Shown here: positions 56,096 through 64,000 of the stretch, piece after piece
How the letters are laid out: the number at the start of each line of letters is the position of its first letter
Numbering within the stretch: the stretch's first letter is position 1
Assembly: GCF_000194605.1 (NCBI RefSeq)
Contig: NC_015321.1
Location: 1,674,001 to 1,738,000, forward strand
DNA: 64,000 bases
Direction of reading: 5' to 3'
Origin: Fluviicola taffensis DSM 16823
GTDB lineage: Bacteria > Bacteroidota > Bacteroidia > Flavobacteriales_D > Crocinitomicaceae
Made by a program: the position numbers and the translations under genes
The notes under the pieces: generated by a model
What the model saw: the letters and a program-made list of their open reading frames with translations, nothing else
What the model was told of the DNA's origin: nothing
The model's database searches: none

Positions 56096-57526
56096 ATGCA
56101 AACTCCCGAATATTTTACCCTCAAACAAGTCGCAGATTCGATTCGCAAAGTCATTGCGGAACGTTATTCGCGCACTTATTGGGTAATTGCGGAAATGCAC
56201 AAGCTCAATTCTACCAAGAAAGGACATTGCTATCCGGAATTGGTTCAGAAAGAAGATGGATTAATTGTTGTAGAAATGCGCGGAACAATCTGGAAACAGA
56301 ATTTCGAACGAATCCAACAAAAGTTCTATGAGATCGTGAAAGAACCACTGCGCGACGGAATGGAGTTATTGTTTCAAGTTAAAATTACGTATCATCCAAT
56401 TTACAACATTGGTTTAGAGATTATTGACATCGACCCCAATTATGCACTGGGAGCACTACAACGTGAACGTCAAGAAACCTTGGAACGGTTAAACAAAGAA
56501 GGGATTTTGAACGCCAATCAGCAAATTGAAATGGCATTGGTTCCAAAACGACTAGCAATCATTTCACAGGCAGATAGTAAAGGTTATTCTGACTTCGTGA
56601 CCTTATTAAACGGCCATCCAAAACGCTATCATTTCAACACTTTTTTGTTTGAAGCAGCTCTTCAGGGAGACAATGCCATCGCTTCCATTAAAGGACAATT
56701 AAAACGTATTGAAGAAATCAAACACCATTTCGATGCGGTTGTAATCATTCGTGGTGGCGGTGGTGAAGTGGGAATGCACTGCTACAACAACTATGAACTG
56801 GCAAAAGCCATTGCGACCTTTCCTCTTCCCGTTTTGACCGGAATTGGACACTCAACCAATCTCACGGTTTGCGAAATGATTGCATTTAGAAATGGAATCA
56901 CCCCTTCTGATATGGCTTATTTTCTGTTGAGCATTTTTGAGGAGTTAGATGCTCCATTGGATGAAGCACTGATGAAATTACCGAAACAAATTCAACACTT
57001 ATTGCAAGAAAGTAAAAATCAGTTTGGACAGCTAACTCTTACATTTAAGCAAGAAGTACAGGCTGTCTTACTTTCTGAAAAAAATGCTTTTCATGGAATA
57101 GTGAAGGATTTTGAATTTCAGGTCAAACATAAAATGACTTACTCTAATCAAGTCTTAACACAACTTCGTAATCAAATACGTTCTTCTTCTGGTTACTTTT
57201 TTGAATCACAAAAAAATAAGAGAGAAAACCTCATCAATTTATTACAAATCCACTCCAAGTCTATTCTTAACTCAAGTTTACAAACAATCAACAATCAACA
57301 AAATCAGCTCATTCGGTTCTTTCCAAGAAGATTTGAAACAGAAACTAAAAACCTGGAGCAAGCTGAACTTCACTTAAATCTGCTAGATCCAATTACCATT
57401 TTGCAACGCGGATATGCAATTGTCACCAATCAAAAAGGAGTTCTTTCAGCAAAGAATCAAGCCAAAGCAGGAGAGGAATTGAAAATTGTGACGGAAGCAC
57501 AGGAGTTGAATGCGAAGGTGAAATAA
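56096..57526 (+). CDS. xseA: Exodeoxyribonuclease VII large subunit
   Basis: 476 residues. N-terminal OB-fold (about 5-100, with YWVIAEMHKLNSTKKGHCYPELV) followed by the catalytic domain (about 125-440): ALVPKRLAIISQADSKGYSDF, VVIIRGGGGEVGMHCYNNYELAKAIATFPLPVLTGIGHSTN, then long coiled-coil helices (about 280-420) and a C-terminal ILQRGYAIVTNQKG. With the small subunit it degrades single-stranded DNA. A TACCTTTA element ends 4 nt before the ATG, suggesting a nearly leaderless transcript. The small subunit gene follows after 56 bp. Confidence 0.95.
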   Translation: MQTPEYFTLKQVADSIRKVIAERYSRTYWVIAEMHKLNSTKKGHCYPELVQKEDGLIVVEMRGTIWKQNFERIQQKFYEIVKEPLRDGMELLFQVKITYHPIYNIGLEIIDIDPNYALGALQRERQETLERLNKEGILNANQQIEMALVPKRLAIISQADSKGYSDFVTLLNGHPKRYHFNTFLFEAALQGDNAIASIKGQLKRIEEIKHHFDAVVIIRGGGGEVGMHCYNNYELAKAIATFPLPVLTGIGHSTNLTVCEMIAFRNGITPSDMAYFLLSIFEELDAPLDEALMKLPKQIQHLLQESKNQFGQLTLTFKQEVQAVLLSEKNAFHGIVKDFEFQVKHKMTYSNQVLTQLRNQIRSSSGYFFESQKNKRENLINLLQIHSKSILNSSLQTINNQQNQLIRFFPRRFETETKNLEQAELHLNLLDPITILQRGYAIVTNQKGVLSAKNQAKAGEELKIVTEAQELNAKVK

Positions 57527-57570
57527 CTTTGAGGATTATAAAATTATTCCAAACTTCCCTAATAATTCCG

Positions 57571-57578
57571 TAAATTCG
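57571..57578 (+). promoter_or_regulatory. Near-consensus -7 element TAAATTCG before xseB
   Basis: One mismatch to TAnnTTTG, 4 nt upstream of the GTG start; it may drive a near-leaderless xseB transcript, though xseB may simply ride on the xseA message. Confidence 0.25.
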
Positions 57579-57582
57579 TCTA

Positions 57583-57789
57583 GTGAAAGAAGAAGCATTA
57601 ACATACGAAAAGGCGTACGAAGAATTACAGCAAATCATTGCAGATATTGAATCTGGGGAGATTTCTGTGGATTTGCTTTCTGAAAAAGTGAAACGCGCTG
57701 CAGCTTTGATTCAGATTTGCAAGAACAAACTCACATCTACTGAAAACGATGTGCATCAAATCTTAAACGATCTGAAATCCGACCAATAG
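57583..57789 (+). CDS. xseB: Exodeoxyribonuclease VII small subunit
   Basis: 68 residues, start GTG. Two-helix small subunit: LTYEKAYEELQQIIADIESGEISVDLLSEKVKRAAALIQICKNKLT is the family signature (conserved EEL..I...IE.GE). It stabilises and activates XseA. Position directly after xseA confirms the call. Confidence 0.95.
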   Translation: MKEEALTYEKAYEELQQIIADIESGEISVDLLSEKVKRAAALIQICKNKLTSTENDVHQILNDLKSDQ

Positions 57790-57873
57790 CTATTTACCAC
57801 AAACTCGGTATTGGGTAGCTCGTCGGTTTCCACTAATTTTACAGCTCAAAATCTTCAACAAAGATACATTTCC

Positions 57874-58092
57874 ATGAAAACACTTGCACAAATTCCCATG
57901 CATCAAAAAACAAAAGTGCTTGGCATTGTTGAAAGTGAGCTAAAACCAAAGCTTCTGGAAATGGGACTTTATCCAGGAAAAGAAGTTGAAGTAATATTTA
58001 AAGCCCCATTTGGAGATCCGATTGCGGTCGACATTTCGGGTTACACACTTTCGATGCGTTTATCGGAAGCAGCATTGATAGAGGTCGAATAA
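57874..58092 (+). CDS. feoA: Ferrous iron transport protein A
   Basis: Start set at the ATG at 57874 (MKTLAQIPMHQKTKVLGI); an earlier in-frame start adds 21 residues without family similarity. 72 residues, SH3-like fold with the typical KPKLLEMGLYPGKEVEVIFKAPFGDPIAVDISGYTLSMR segment. It is a cytoplasmic partner of FeoB. The stop codon directly abuts the feoB ATG at 58093, so the two are coupled. Confidence 0.95.
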   Translation: MKTLAQIPMHQKTKVLGIVESELKPKLLEMGLYPGKEVEVIFKAPFGDPIAVDISGYTLSMRLSEAALIEVE

Positions 58093-60036
58093 ATGAAAAA
58101 AATAGCTCTTTTTGGAAATCCCAATACAGGAAAAAGTTCCTTGTTCAATCGGCTTACTGGCCTGAGGCAACATGTAGGAAATTTTCCAGGAGTAACTGTC
58201 GATAAACATTCTGGATTCTTAACCATCAACGGAAAAGAGTTGGAACTCATTGACTTCCCTGGAACTTACAGTATTTATCCAAGAAGCAAAGATGAAGAGG
58301 TAGTTTACAATGTCATTTCAGATCCCAAAAACCCCAATTTTCCTGAAAAAACAATTGTTGTTTTAGATAGCACAAACTTAGAACGTAATCTTTTACTATT
58401 TACTCAGATTTACGATTTAGGCTTAGAACTTGCGCTTGTATTAAACATGACAGATGTTGCTTCACGAAATGGATTCGACATCAATATTCTTGCATTAGAA
58501 CAAGCTTTTCCAGCAGCAACCATTATTCGTACCAATGCTCGGATTGGAACTGGGCTTTCTGAATTGAAGGAATGGATGGGAACCGATTCTGAACCACGTA
58601 GAACAAATCAATCAAGCCTATTAGCAAAGACAGATATACAAGGTCAGATCGCAGACACCAATAAACGCTTCGAACGAATAAAACCAATTGTAAGTCAAGT
58701 TGTAAGTAGAAAACAAACGGAGGCAAATTTTTCTAATAAGCTAGACAAATGGCTCATTCATCCGCTTTTTGGCTACTTAATCTTTCTGGCCATTCTATTG
58801 GTCATCTTCCAAACCGTTTTCACCCTTGCATCTTATCCCATGGATTGGATTGACATGGGAACATCATCGTTTGCATCTTGGCTAGGAACCGTTATGCCCG
58901 AAGGAATCTTTACATCTTTAGTAATAGACGGTGTGATTCCTGGAATTGGTGGAGTTTTGATTTTTATTCCTCAGATTGCTCTACTCTTCTTTATGCTTGC
59001 TATTTTGGAAGAAACAGGCTACATGGCTCGCGTTGTTTTCATTACCGATAAATTGATGCGGCCTTTTGGATTGAACGGAAAAAGTGTTGTTCCACTTCTA
59101 TCTAGCGCAGCTTGCGCAATTCCTGGAATTATGGCAACTCGAACCATTAGTTCTTGGCAAGAGCGTCTAACAACCATTCTAGTAGCTCCGCTCATAAGCT
59201 GTTCCGCTCGTTTACCAGTTTACACCTTACTTATCGGGCTCGTTATTCCTTCGAAAATCGTTTTGGGAGTTTTGAACTTACAAGGCTTGGTTTTGTTCGC
59301 TTTGTATTTATTGGGAGTCGTCTCTGCCTTGCTGGTTGCCTGGGTGATCAAACAATTTTTTAGAAAAAAAGAGTTGAGCGTTTTTCTATTAGAAATGCCT
59401 GATTACAAGAGTCCACGCTGGGCAAATGTAGGCATCGAAGTATTCGAAAAAGTAAAGATTTTTGTCTTTGATGCTGGAAAAATAATCTTAGCCATTTCTA
59501 TCATTTTGTGGGTATTGGCAAGTTTCGGCCCAGGAAATGACATGGAAAAATACTCCAAGCTAGTCAAAGCTCCAATCATTCAATCAGAAGAAGCAGTAAT
59601 CGACTATGAAACTCAAGTTGCTTCCGTGAAATTGGAACATTCCTACATGGGTCACATGGGTAAATTCATAGAACCTGTTATCACACCTTTAGGCTACGAC
59701 TGGAAAATGGGAATTTCTTTAATCGCTTCCTTCGCAGCAAGGGAAGTTTTTGTGGGATCATTGGCAACCATTTATTCCGTTCACGACACAGATGACGATC
59801 CAAAACAGTTGATGGATAAATTAAAAGTTCAAAAGCGGGATGATGGAACTCCGACTTATAACTTGGCAAGCGGACTTTCACTCTTAGTTTTTTATGTATT
59901 CGCGATGCAATGTATGGCAACTTTAGCTGTTGTAAAACGTGAAACAAAATCCTGGAAATGGCCAATAGTTCAAGTTGGATATATGGGCGTTTTAGCGTAT
60001 CTTGGAGCTTATATCACATATATTATTTTCAAATAA
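58093..60036 (+). CDS. feoB: Ferrous iron transporter B
   Basis: 647 residues. N-terminal G domain with G1 GNPNTGKSS (8-16), switch region FPGVTVDKHSG (31-41), G3 DFPGTYS (54-60) and G4 NMTD (118-121). After a linker (about 165-220) the membrane domain has two gate repeats with the conserved AACAIPGIMATRTI and FAAREVFVGSL segments. It imports Fe2+ across the inner membrane under anoxic or microoxic conditions. The spacer between G domain and membrane part is shorter than in the 770-residue enterobacterial form. Confidence 0.96.
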   Translation: MKKIALFGNPNTGKSSLFNRLTGLRQHVGNFPGVTVDKHSGFLTINGKELELIDFPGTYSIYPRSKDEEVVYNVISDPKNPNFPEKTIVVLDSTNLERNLLLFTQIYDLGLELALVLNMTDVASRNGFDINILALEQAFPAATIIRTNARIGTGLSELKEWMGTDSEPRRTNQSSLLAKTDIQGQIADTNKRFERIKPIVSQVVSRKQTEANFSNKLDKWLIHPLFGYLIFLAILLVIFQTVFTLASYPMDWIDMGTSSFASWLGTVMPEGIFTSLVIDGVIPGIGGVLIFIPQIALLFFMLAILEETGYMARVVFITDKLMRPFGLNGKSVVPLLSSAACAIPGIMATRTISSWQERLTTILVAPLISCSARLPVYTLLIGLVIPSKIVLGVLNLQGLVLFALYLLGVVSALLVAWVIKQFFRKKELSVFLLEMPDYKSPRWANVGIEVFEKVKIFVFDAGKIILAISIILWVLASFGPGNDMEKYSKLVKAPIIQSEEAVIDYETQVASVKLEHSYMGHMGKFIEPVITPLGYDWKMGISLIASFAAREVFVGSLATIYSVHDTDDDPKQLMDKLKVQKRDDGTPTYNLASGLSLLVFYVFAMQCMATLAVVKRETKSWKWPIVQVGYMGVLAYLGAYITYIIFK

Positions 60037-60158
60037 TGCAAATTGCTTTAGTCATAACAGCCGTTTTAGCAGCAAGTTTTTACTTGATTCGCCGTTTCTA
60101 TTTGAGTTCGAAACGCAAAAAACAAGCTGGTTGTGAGAAATGCGGGATGAAAGATTAA
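60036..60158 (+). CDS. FeoB-associated Cys-rich membrane microprotein
   Basis: 40 residues: one membrane helix (about 2-18) followed by a basic stretch and a C-terminal GCEKCGMKD with Cys33 and Cys36. Start at the ATG at 60036, overlapping the feoB stop by one base (TAATG); a longer in-frame start would run into feoB coding sequence. It matches the small FeoB-associated family; the role in iron delivery is not established. Confidence 0.85.
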   Translation: MQIALVITAVLAASFYLIRRFYLSSKRKKQAGCEKCGMKD

Positions 60159-60200
60159 GCACTTTATCCGATTACAATTATTACTTTTCAGAAAAAAATC

Positions 60201-60719
60201 ATGATTTTCCTTGCGATAGGCGCTGGTTGCGTTTTGCTTTTGATTGTCTTCGTCATTGTTCTCCGGAACAAAATGATAGGAGCACGTAATTTAGTAGAAG
60301 CATCTTTTGCCGATATTGATGCACAACTTTTAAACCGCTATGAATTGATTCAAAAATTGATTCAAATTGCACAAGGATATGCCAGTCACGAAGCAAAATT
60401 ATTGGAAGAATTGGCCGAGAAAAGAAGTTCTATTTGGTCAGGAGATGATCAATTTCCGCAAATTTTAAGCAAAATCAACGTAATTAAGGAAGCTTATCCC
60501 GATTTGAAAGCAGACTTAAATTTTGAAAAATTGCTGAAACAAATTCGTGAAACAGAAGATCATTTATTGTATTCCCGACAATTTTACAATGGAACAGTAG
60601 AAGCATACAACCGTATGATTTCACAAATTCCGTATAGTTTTTTCAGATCCACCTTCGGTCATTCCAGCAAACAATACGTTCAAGCTACCAACGAACAACA
60701 AAGCATTCCAACACTATGA
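60201..60719 (+). CDS. LemA family protein
   Basis: 172 residues. N-terminal transmembrane helix (about 3-24), then the LemA helical bundle: RNLVEASFADIDAQLLNRYELIQKLIQIA, with later SRQFYNGTVEAYNRMISQIPYSFF. Topology is usually a single pass with a soluble C-terminus. Overlaps the DUF2207 gene by 4 bp, a pairing seen in other bacteria. Confidence 0.93.
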   Translation: MIFLAIGAGCVLLLIVFVIVLRNKMIGARNLVEASFADIDAQLLNRYELIQKLIQIAQGYASHEAKLLEELAEKRSSIWSGDDQFPQILSKINVIKEAYPDLKADLNFEKLLKQIRETEDHLLYSRQFYNGTVEAYNRMISQIPYSFFRSTFGHSSKQYVQATNEQQSIPTL

Positions 60720-62413
60720 TTAAACAATTCTTAGTTGCACTTTTCATTTTTGTTTCTTGTGGAACATTTTCTCAAGATGATTTTGCGCACATCATTCGCT
60801 TCGACGGAACTTATCAAATCAACAAAGATTGCTCGATGTTGATCACTGAACGCATCACTGTTTATGCAGATGGGTATGACATCAATCATGGAATTTACCG
60901 CGAGATTCCTTTGGCTTATAATTATGAAGGTGGCCAAACAGTAGTCGATTTTTCACTAATTTCTATTACAAGAGATGGTAAAAAAGAAGATTATCACACT
61001 GAAGCTGTGGTTAATGGGATCCGTATCTATTTTGGAAACAAAGAGACGAGTCTTGAGCCTGGAAAATACACCTACGATATCACTTACAAAGTAAATCATG
61101 TTCTTCGGTTTTTAGACGATGTGGATGAATTGTATTGGAATACCAATGGAAATGGCTGGAAATTTTCAGTAGACACATTAACTGCTCGGGTATTGCTTCC
61201 TTCGGAAATTAAATTCAAGGAATTCACCGCCTATACTGGAGGACAAGGTGATGGTGGAAAAAACTACACCGTGGAACAAATCAATCCGAATGAACTGTTT
61301 TTCAAGACCACTCGTCCACTTGGCTCCAACGAAGGATTGACATTTGCTACATCTTGGGAGAAAAATCAAATCACCTATCCAACCGACATGGAAAATTTTA
61401 TCTATTGGATAAAAAGCCATGCTTTGTGGGTATTGCTGATCTTCATGGTGTTTTTCTTACTCATTCGGAACACCATTCTTTGGTGGAAATACGGCCGCGA
61501 TCCAAAGCCAGGAACCATCATGCCTCAATACGATGCTCCAGAAGGATTTTCACCCGCAGATGTTTACGCCGTTATGAATCGCGGTGCTATCAGTTCAAAT
61601 GCCTTTACGGGACAAATTGCTTCCTTGGGAGCAAAAGGTTGGATGAAGATTAAACAGGAGTCCAAGAAATTTACCTTTTCAACTTCAGAAGAGAAAAAGC
61701 ACGACTTAACCTCCGCTGAAAACGAAGTATATCAAGCCTTCTTCTCTGGCAAAGACTCTTTTACTTTTCAGGAATCTACCTACAATGCAACACTCAAAAA
61801 AGGGATGGATGATTTGGCGGCAAATATCGTAGAAAGACATGGGGAAAAATACCGGACAATGAACACACGCATTAACGGGGTTCAATACCTTTATTTATTC
61901 CTTTTTATTGCTCTTGCATTTGGCTTGAAGTTTTTATTTGGTGGATCTTATGTCGTTATTGGAGTAATGGCTGGAGTAGGATTTGCAATCAACTTGCTAT
62001 TCGGTTATTTATTCGAGCAGCCAACTGCTGAAGGTAGAAAAGTAATGGATCACATTCTCGGATTGAACTTATTTATTGAATATGCCGATAAAAAACGTAT
62101 TCAATTCAACAATCCCCCAGATCTCAATTTTGAGACATTCGAACGCCTTTTACCCTTTGCAATTGTACTTGGACTAGCCAAAGAATGGGAAGGTCAGTTT
62201 AATCCTGTTGAACTACAAACTGGATATGGAATGACTGGATATTGGTATGCTGGATTGGGAATGTATGGCTTTTCCAGTTTTAGCTCGGGCGCATTTTCTT
62301 CTGCAATTTCTTCTGCTTCTGTTCCACCAAGTTCTTCTTCAGGAGGATCGTTTTCTGGTGGTGGTGGATTCTCTGGCGGTGGTGGCGGAGGCGGTGGTGG
62401 CGGAGGCTGGTAA
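60716..62413 (+). CDS. DUF2207 membrane protein with Gly-rich tail
   Basis: 565 residues. Signal-like N-terminus (about 1-19), extracytoplasmic DUF2207 domain (about 20-225, including DINHGIYREIPLAYNYEGG and ELYWNTNGNGWKFSVDTLTARVLLP), a helix (about 236-255), a cytoplasmic segment with a YGRDPKPGTIMPQYDAPEGFSPADV motif, two further helices (about 390-430), and a final poly-Gly/Ser tail ending GGGGGGGGGGGW. The family partner is LemA, whose gene overlaps. A role in membrane protein turnover or envelope maintenance is proposed for such pairs but is not proven. Confidence 0.9.
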   Translation: MIKQFLVALFIFVSCGTFSQDDFAHIIRFDGTYQINKDCSMLITERITVYADGYDINHGIYREIPLAYNYEGGQTVVDFSLISITRDGKKEDYHTEAVVNGIRIYFGNKETSLEPGKYTYDITYKVNHVLRFLDDVDELYWNTNGNGWKFSVDTLTARVLLPSEIKFKEFTAYTGGQGDGGKNYTVEQINPNELFFKTTRPLGSNEGLTFATSWEKNQITYPTDMENFIYWIKSHALWVLLIFMVFFLLIRNTILWWKYGRDPKPGTIMPQYDAPEGFSPADVYAVMNRGAISSNAFTGQIASLGAKGWMKIKQESKKFTFSTSEEKKHDLTSAENEVYQAFFSGKDSFTFQESTYNATLKKGMDDLAANIVERHGEKYRTMNTRINGVQYLYLFLFIALAFGLKFLFGGSYVVIGVMAGVGFAINLLFGYLFEQPTAEGRKVMDHILGLNLFIEYADKKRIQFNNPPDLNFETFERLLPFAIVLGLAKEWEGQFNPVELQTGYGMTGYWYAGLGMYGFSSFSSGAFSSAISSASVPPSSSSGGSFSGGGGFSGGGGGGGGGGGW

Positions 62414-62421
62414 ATTTCGCT

Positions 62422-64000
62422 TCAACCTTTTTGAATCATGGTGTGATTTAGAACCAAAATATCCAATGCCGATTCTTCGAATAATTCAATGGCTTGCTGG
62501 GGAGTTTCCACAATGGGCATTCCTTTCTTGTTGAAGCTGGTATTGAGCAAAACCCCGATTCCCGTTTCTTGGTGAAATTTCTGTATGAGTTTGTAAAACA
62601 ATTCATTCCAATGCGCATCAACTGTTTGAACACGAGCGGTTCCATTGACATGCGTCACATTTTGCAGTTGTTCCATGTATTCTTCCTTGGTTTGATCGAC
62701 CAAAATCATATACGGACTTTTTCTTCCTGAGCGAAAATAAGTAGCGGCCAATTCAGGTAAAACAGCGGGTGCAAACGGACGGAAATCTTCCCTAAACTTG
62801 ATGTTCGCATTGATATGATCTCCTAATCCTCTGATTCCAGGATGCGCCAAAATACTTCGATGACCCAATGCACGTGGTCCAAATTCACACTCATCTTGAA
62901 ACCAACCAATGGTTTTTCCTAGCGCTAATTTCTTAGCTACAAACGCCAATAAATCGTCTTTTTCCATGTGTTGAATACTCCAAGTCTTAGGAGTACCCGC
63001 TAAAGCAGCGGCGATCTCTTCTTTCGAATAGCTTTTGCCAAAACAGGTATTCTCCGTGTGTTTTACTTTCTGATTCTTCAAGATTTCCAGCCAACCGTAA
63101 TAGGCACAACCCAAAGCCAACCCATTATCTCCCGCAGCTGGTTCGATGTAAAAATTCTCGAGGATTCCTTCATCGAGCAAAAAAGTATTCGCTACTGCAT
63201 TTAATGCAACTCCACCACCATAACACACGTTTTTGTGAGGAAATCGCTTCAAACGGTCTTCAAAACACCAACGCACAGCTTTTTCCACTTGTTTTTGAGC
63301 CCAAAAAGCCAGATCCGCATAGTATTGAAAATGTTCTTTAAAAAACACATATCCTGTAGAAGGCATTTTCAAGTATTGCTGCCAATCTGTTCGCACCAAT
63401 AAAGATCCTTTCGTAAACTCAAAAGCTTCCTGTTCAATCACTCCTGCTTTCCCATAAGGAGCTAAGCCCATCAGTTTACCTACATCATCCATGTTTCCAA
63501 ACACATAATGACTAATCGCAGCATAAAATCCACCAATGGAATGTGTCGTTGTTGGAAGCTTCAAACCATTACCCAAATTTCTTTCAACTGGACTAAAATC
63601 TTTTAAAAGAGGAGTTAGCTTTTGTCCATCAAACTGATAAAAACTGTCTTTTTCGCACCACAATTGATCCTGAGAAAGTTGATTTAGATTTTCTGGGGAA
63701 AAAAATCCTTCGGAAGAATCTGTGCATTGCTGATATGGACTTCCGCATCCATCAATTACCATCACAACACACTCTTCAAAGTGGCACGTTCCTACAGCAC
63801 TGTATGCATGAGCTAAATGATGAGAAATGCTAACCAAAGGTGGATTTTCCGATTCAGTAAAAAGTCGTTTTCCTTGAAATCGTTCTCGATCAGGAATTTC
63901 AAAATTGGCCGTTTGAACAACCAAATCTATATCCGCTAGGGTAATTCCTTCCGCATCTAAACAATATTGAATGGCATCGGTATCATTTCCTCCATCGTGC
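62422..64000 (-). CDS. Carbamoyltransferase, 5' end beyond window
   Basis: The reading frame stays open to the right edge (HDGGNDTDAIQYC and on), so the N-terminus is missing and a TTG start at 63924 is only an artefact of the truncation. At least 525 residues are present. The N-terminal YrdC/Kae1-like fold has LVSISHHLAHAYSAVG and VVMVIDGCGSP; then CYGGGVALNAVANT. The C-terminal carbamoyltransferase part has WFQDECEFGPRALGHRSILAHP and GIGVLLNTSFNKKGMPIVETP. The family (NodU/CmcH-like) transfers a carbamoyl group to a hydroxyl of a natural product or glycan; the substrate is unknown. Convergent with the DUF2207 gene, 8 bp apart. Confidence 0.88.
   Translation of the reverse strand, partial: HDGGNDTDAIQYCLDAEGITLADIDLVVQTANFEIPDRERFQGKRLFTESENPPLVSISHHLAHAYSAVGTCHFEECVVMVIDGCGSPYQQCTDSSEGFFSPENLNQLSQDQLWCEKDSFYQFDGQKLTPLLKDFSPVERNLGNGLKLPTTTHSIGGFYAAISHYVFGNMDDVGKLMGLAPYGKAGVIEQEAFEFTKGSLLVRTDWQQYLKMPSTGYVFFKEHFQYYADLAFWAQKQVEKAVRWCFEDRLKRFPHKNVCYGGGVALNAVANTFLLDEGILENFYIEPAAGDNGLALGCAYYGWLEILKNQKVKHTENTCFGKSYSKEEIAAALAGTPKTWSIQHMEKDDLLAFVAKKLALGKTIGWFQDECEFGPRALGHRSILAHPGIRGLGDHINANIKFREDFRPFAPAVLPELAATYFRSGRKSPYMILVDQTKEEYMEQLQNVTHVNGTARVQTVDAHWNELFYKLIQKFHQETGIGVLLNTSFNKKGMPIVETPQQAIELFEESALDILVLNHTMIQKG

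Noticed and set aside
57811-57873. Longer start of FeoA
   Set aside because: The extra 21 residues have no family similarity and the ATG at 57874 gives the standard length.
59958-60035. Longer start of the FeoB-associated protein
   Set aside because: It would lie wholly inside feoB in another frame; the ATG overlapping the feoB stop is the natural coupled start.
1-64000. tRNA, rRNA, CRISPR arrays, complete insertion sequences and prophage
   Set aside because: Intergenic gaps were read on both strands; no cloverleaf with TTCGA-type T-arm, no regular spaced repeats and no transposase or phage structural genes were seen.

Overview
This window looks like a chromosomal segment of a Bacteroidota bacterium, most likely order Flavobacteriales. 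A Crocinitomicaceae/Fluviicola-like member is a guess that the sequence alone cannot prove. The DNA is AT-rich. Eight predicted secreted proteins end in a type IX secretion system (T9SS) sorting domain (YPNPT-type motif). The succinate dehydrogenase operon has the C-A-B order. Several genes are preceded by the Bacteroidota -7 promoter element TAnnTTTG, and Shine-Dalgarno sequences are not evident. No tRNA, rRNA, CRISPR array, prophage or complete insertion sequence was seen.

Layout. 1-5.7 kb: an oxidoreductase and a universal stress protein in divergent orientation, then a minus-strand run of an M42 peptidase, a secreted endonuclease/phosphatase-fold protein, an RDD membrane protein and RsmI. 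6-11.4 kb: a PKD-containing T9SS surface protein, a TonB-dependent receptor and a Sco-family protein. 11.4-17.5 kb: a FucP-like transporter and sdhCAB. 17.7-21.5 kb: two T9SS proteins (PA domain; DUF2341). 21.6-27 kb (minus): a translationally overlapping set of an unknown secreted protein, uridine kinase and a 1205-residue multi-pass sensor kinase. 27-31.5 kb: a secreted redoxin, a T9SS serine protease and RadA. 31.6-41.1 kb: three tandem SprB-repeat surface proteins sharing one C-terminal module. 41.2-45.5 kb: PIN-PhoH ATPase, an unknown secreted protein, DUF1003 and MpaB-family proteins, and a small lipoprotein. 45.6-52.1 kb (minus): a GloVer-repeat T9SS protein, a ClC channel, a lipoprotein, a GxxExxY protein bracketed by inverted repeats, and MetG. 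52.4-57.8 kb: small accessory genes (a SecD-P1-like lipoprotein, two VOC proteins, two small unknowns), an acyltransferase and XseA/XseB. 57.9-60.2 kb: feoA-feoB-feoB-associated microprotein. 60.2-64 kb: a LemA-DUF2207 pair and a carbamoyltransferase cut by the window edge.

How the genes fit together: sdhCAB forms one respiratory complex; feoAB plus the microprotein form one ferrous iron uptake unit; xseA/xseB form exonuclease VII; lemA and the DUF2207 gene overlap and are probably co-expressed. The many T9SS cargo proteins suggest an extensive cell surface, possibly including gliding or adhesion functions. Points most worth a second look are the lipoprotein resembling the SecD periplasmic head domain, the repeat-flanked GxxExxY gene with related orphan repeats, the SprB-like tandem family, the enlarged SdhC, and the hairpin sitting between promoter and start codon of the TonB receptor.
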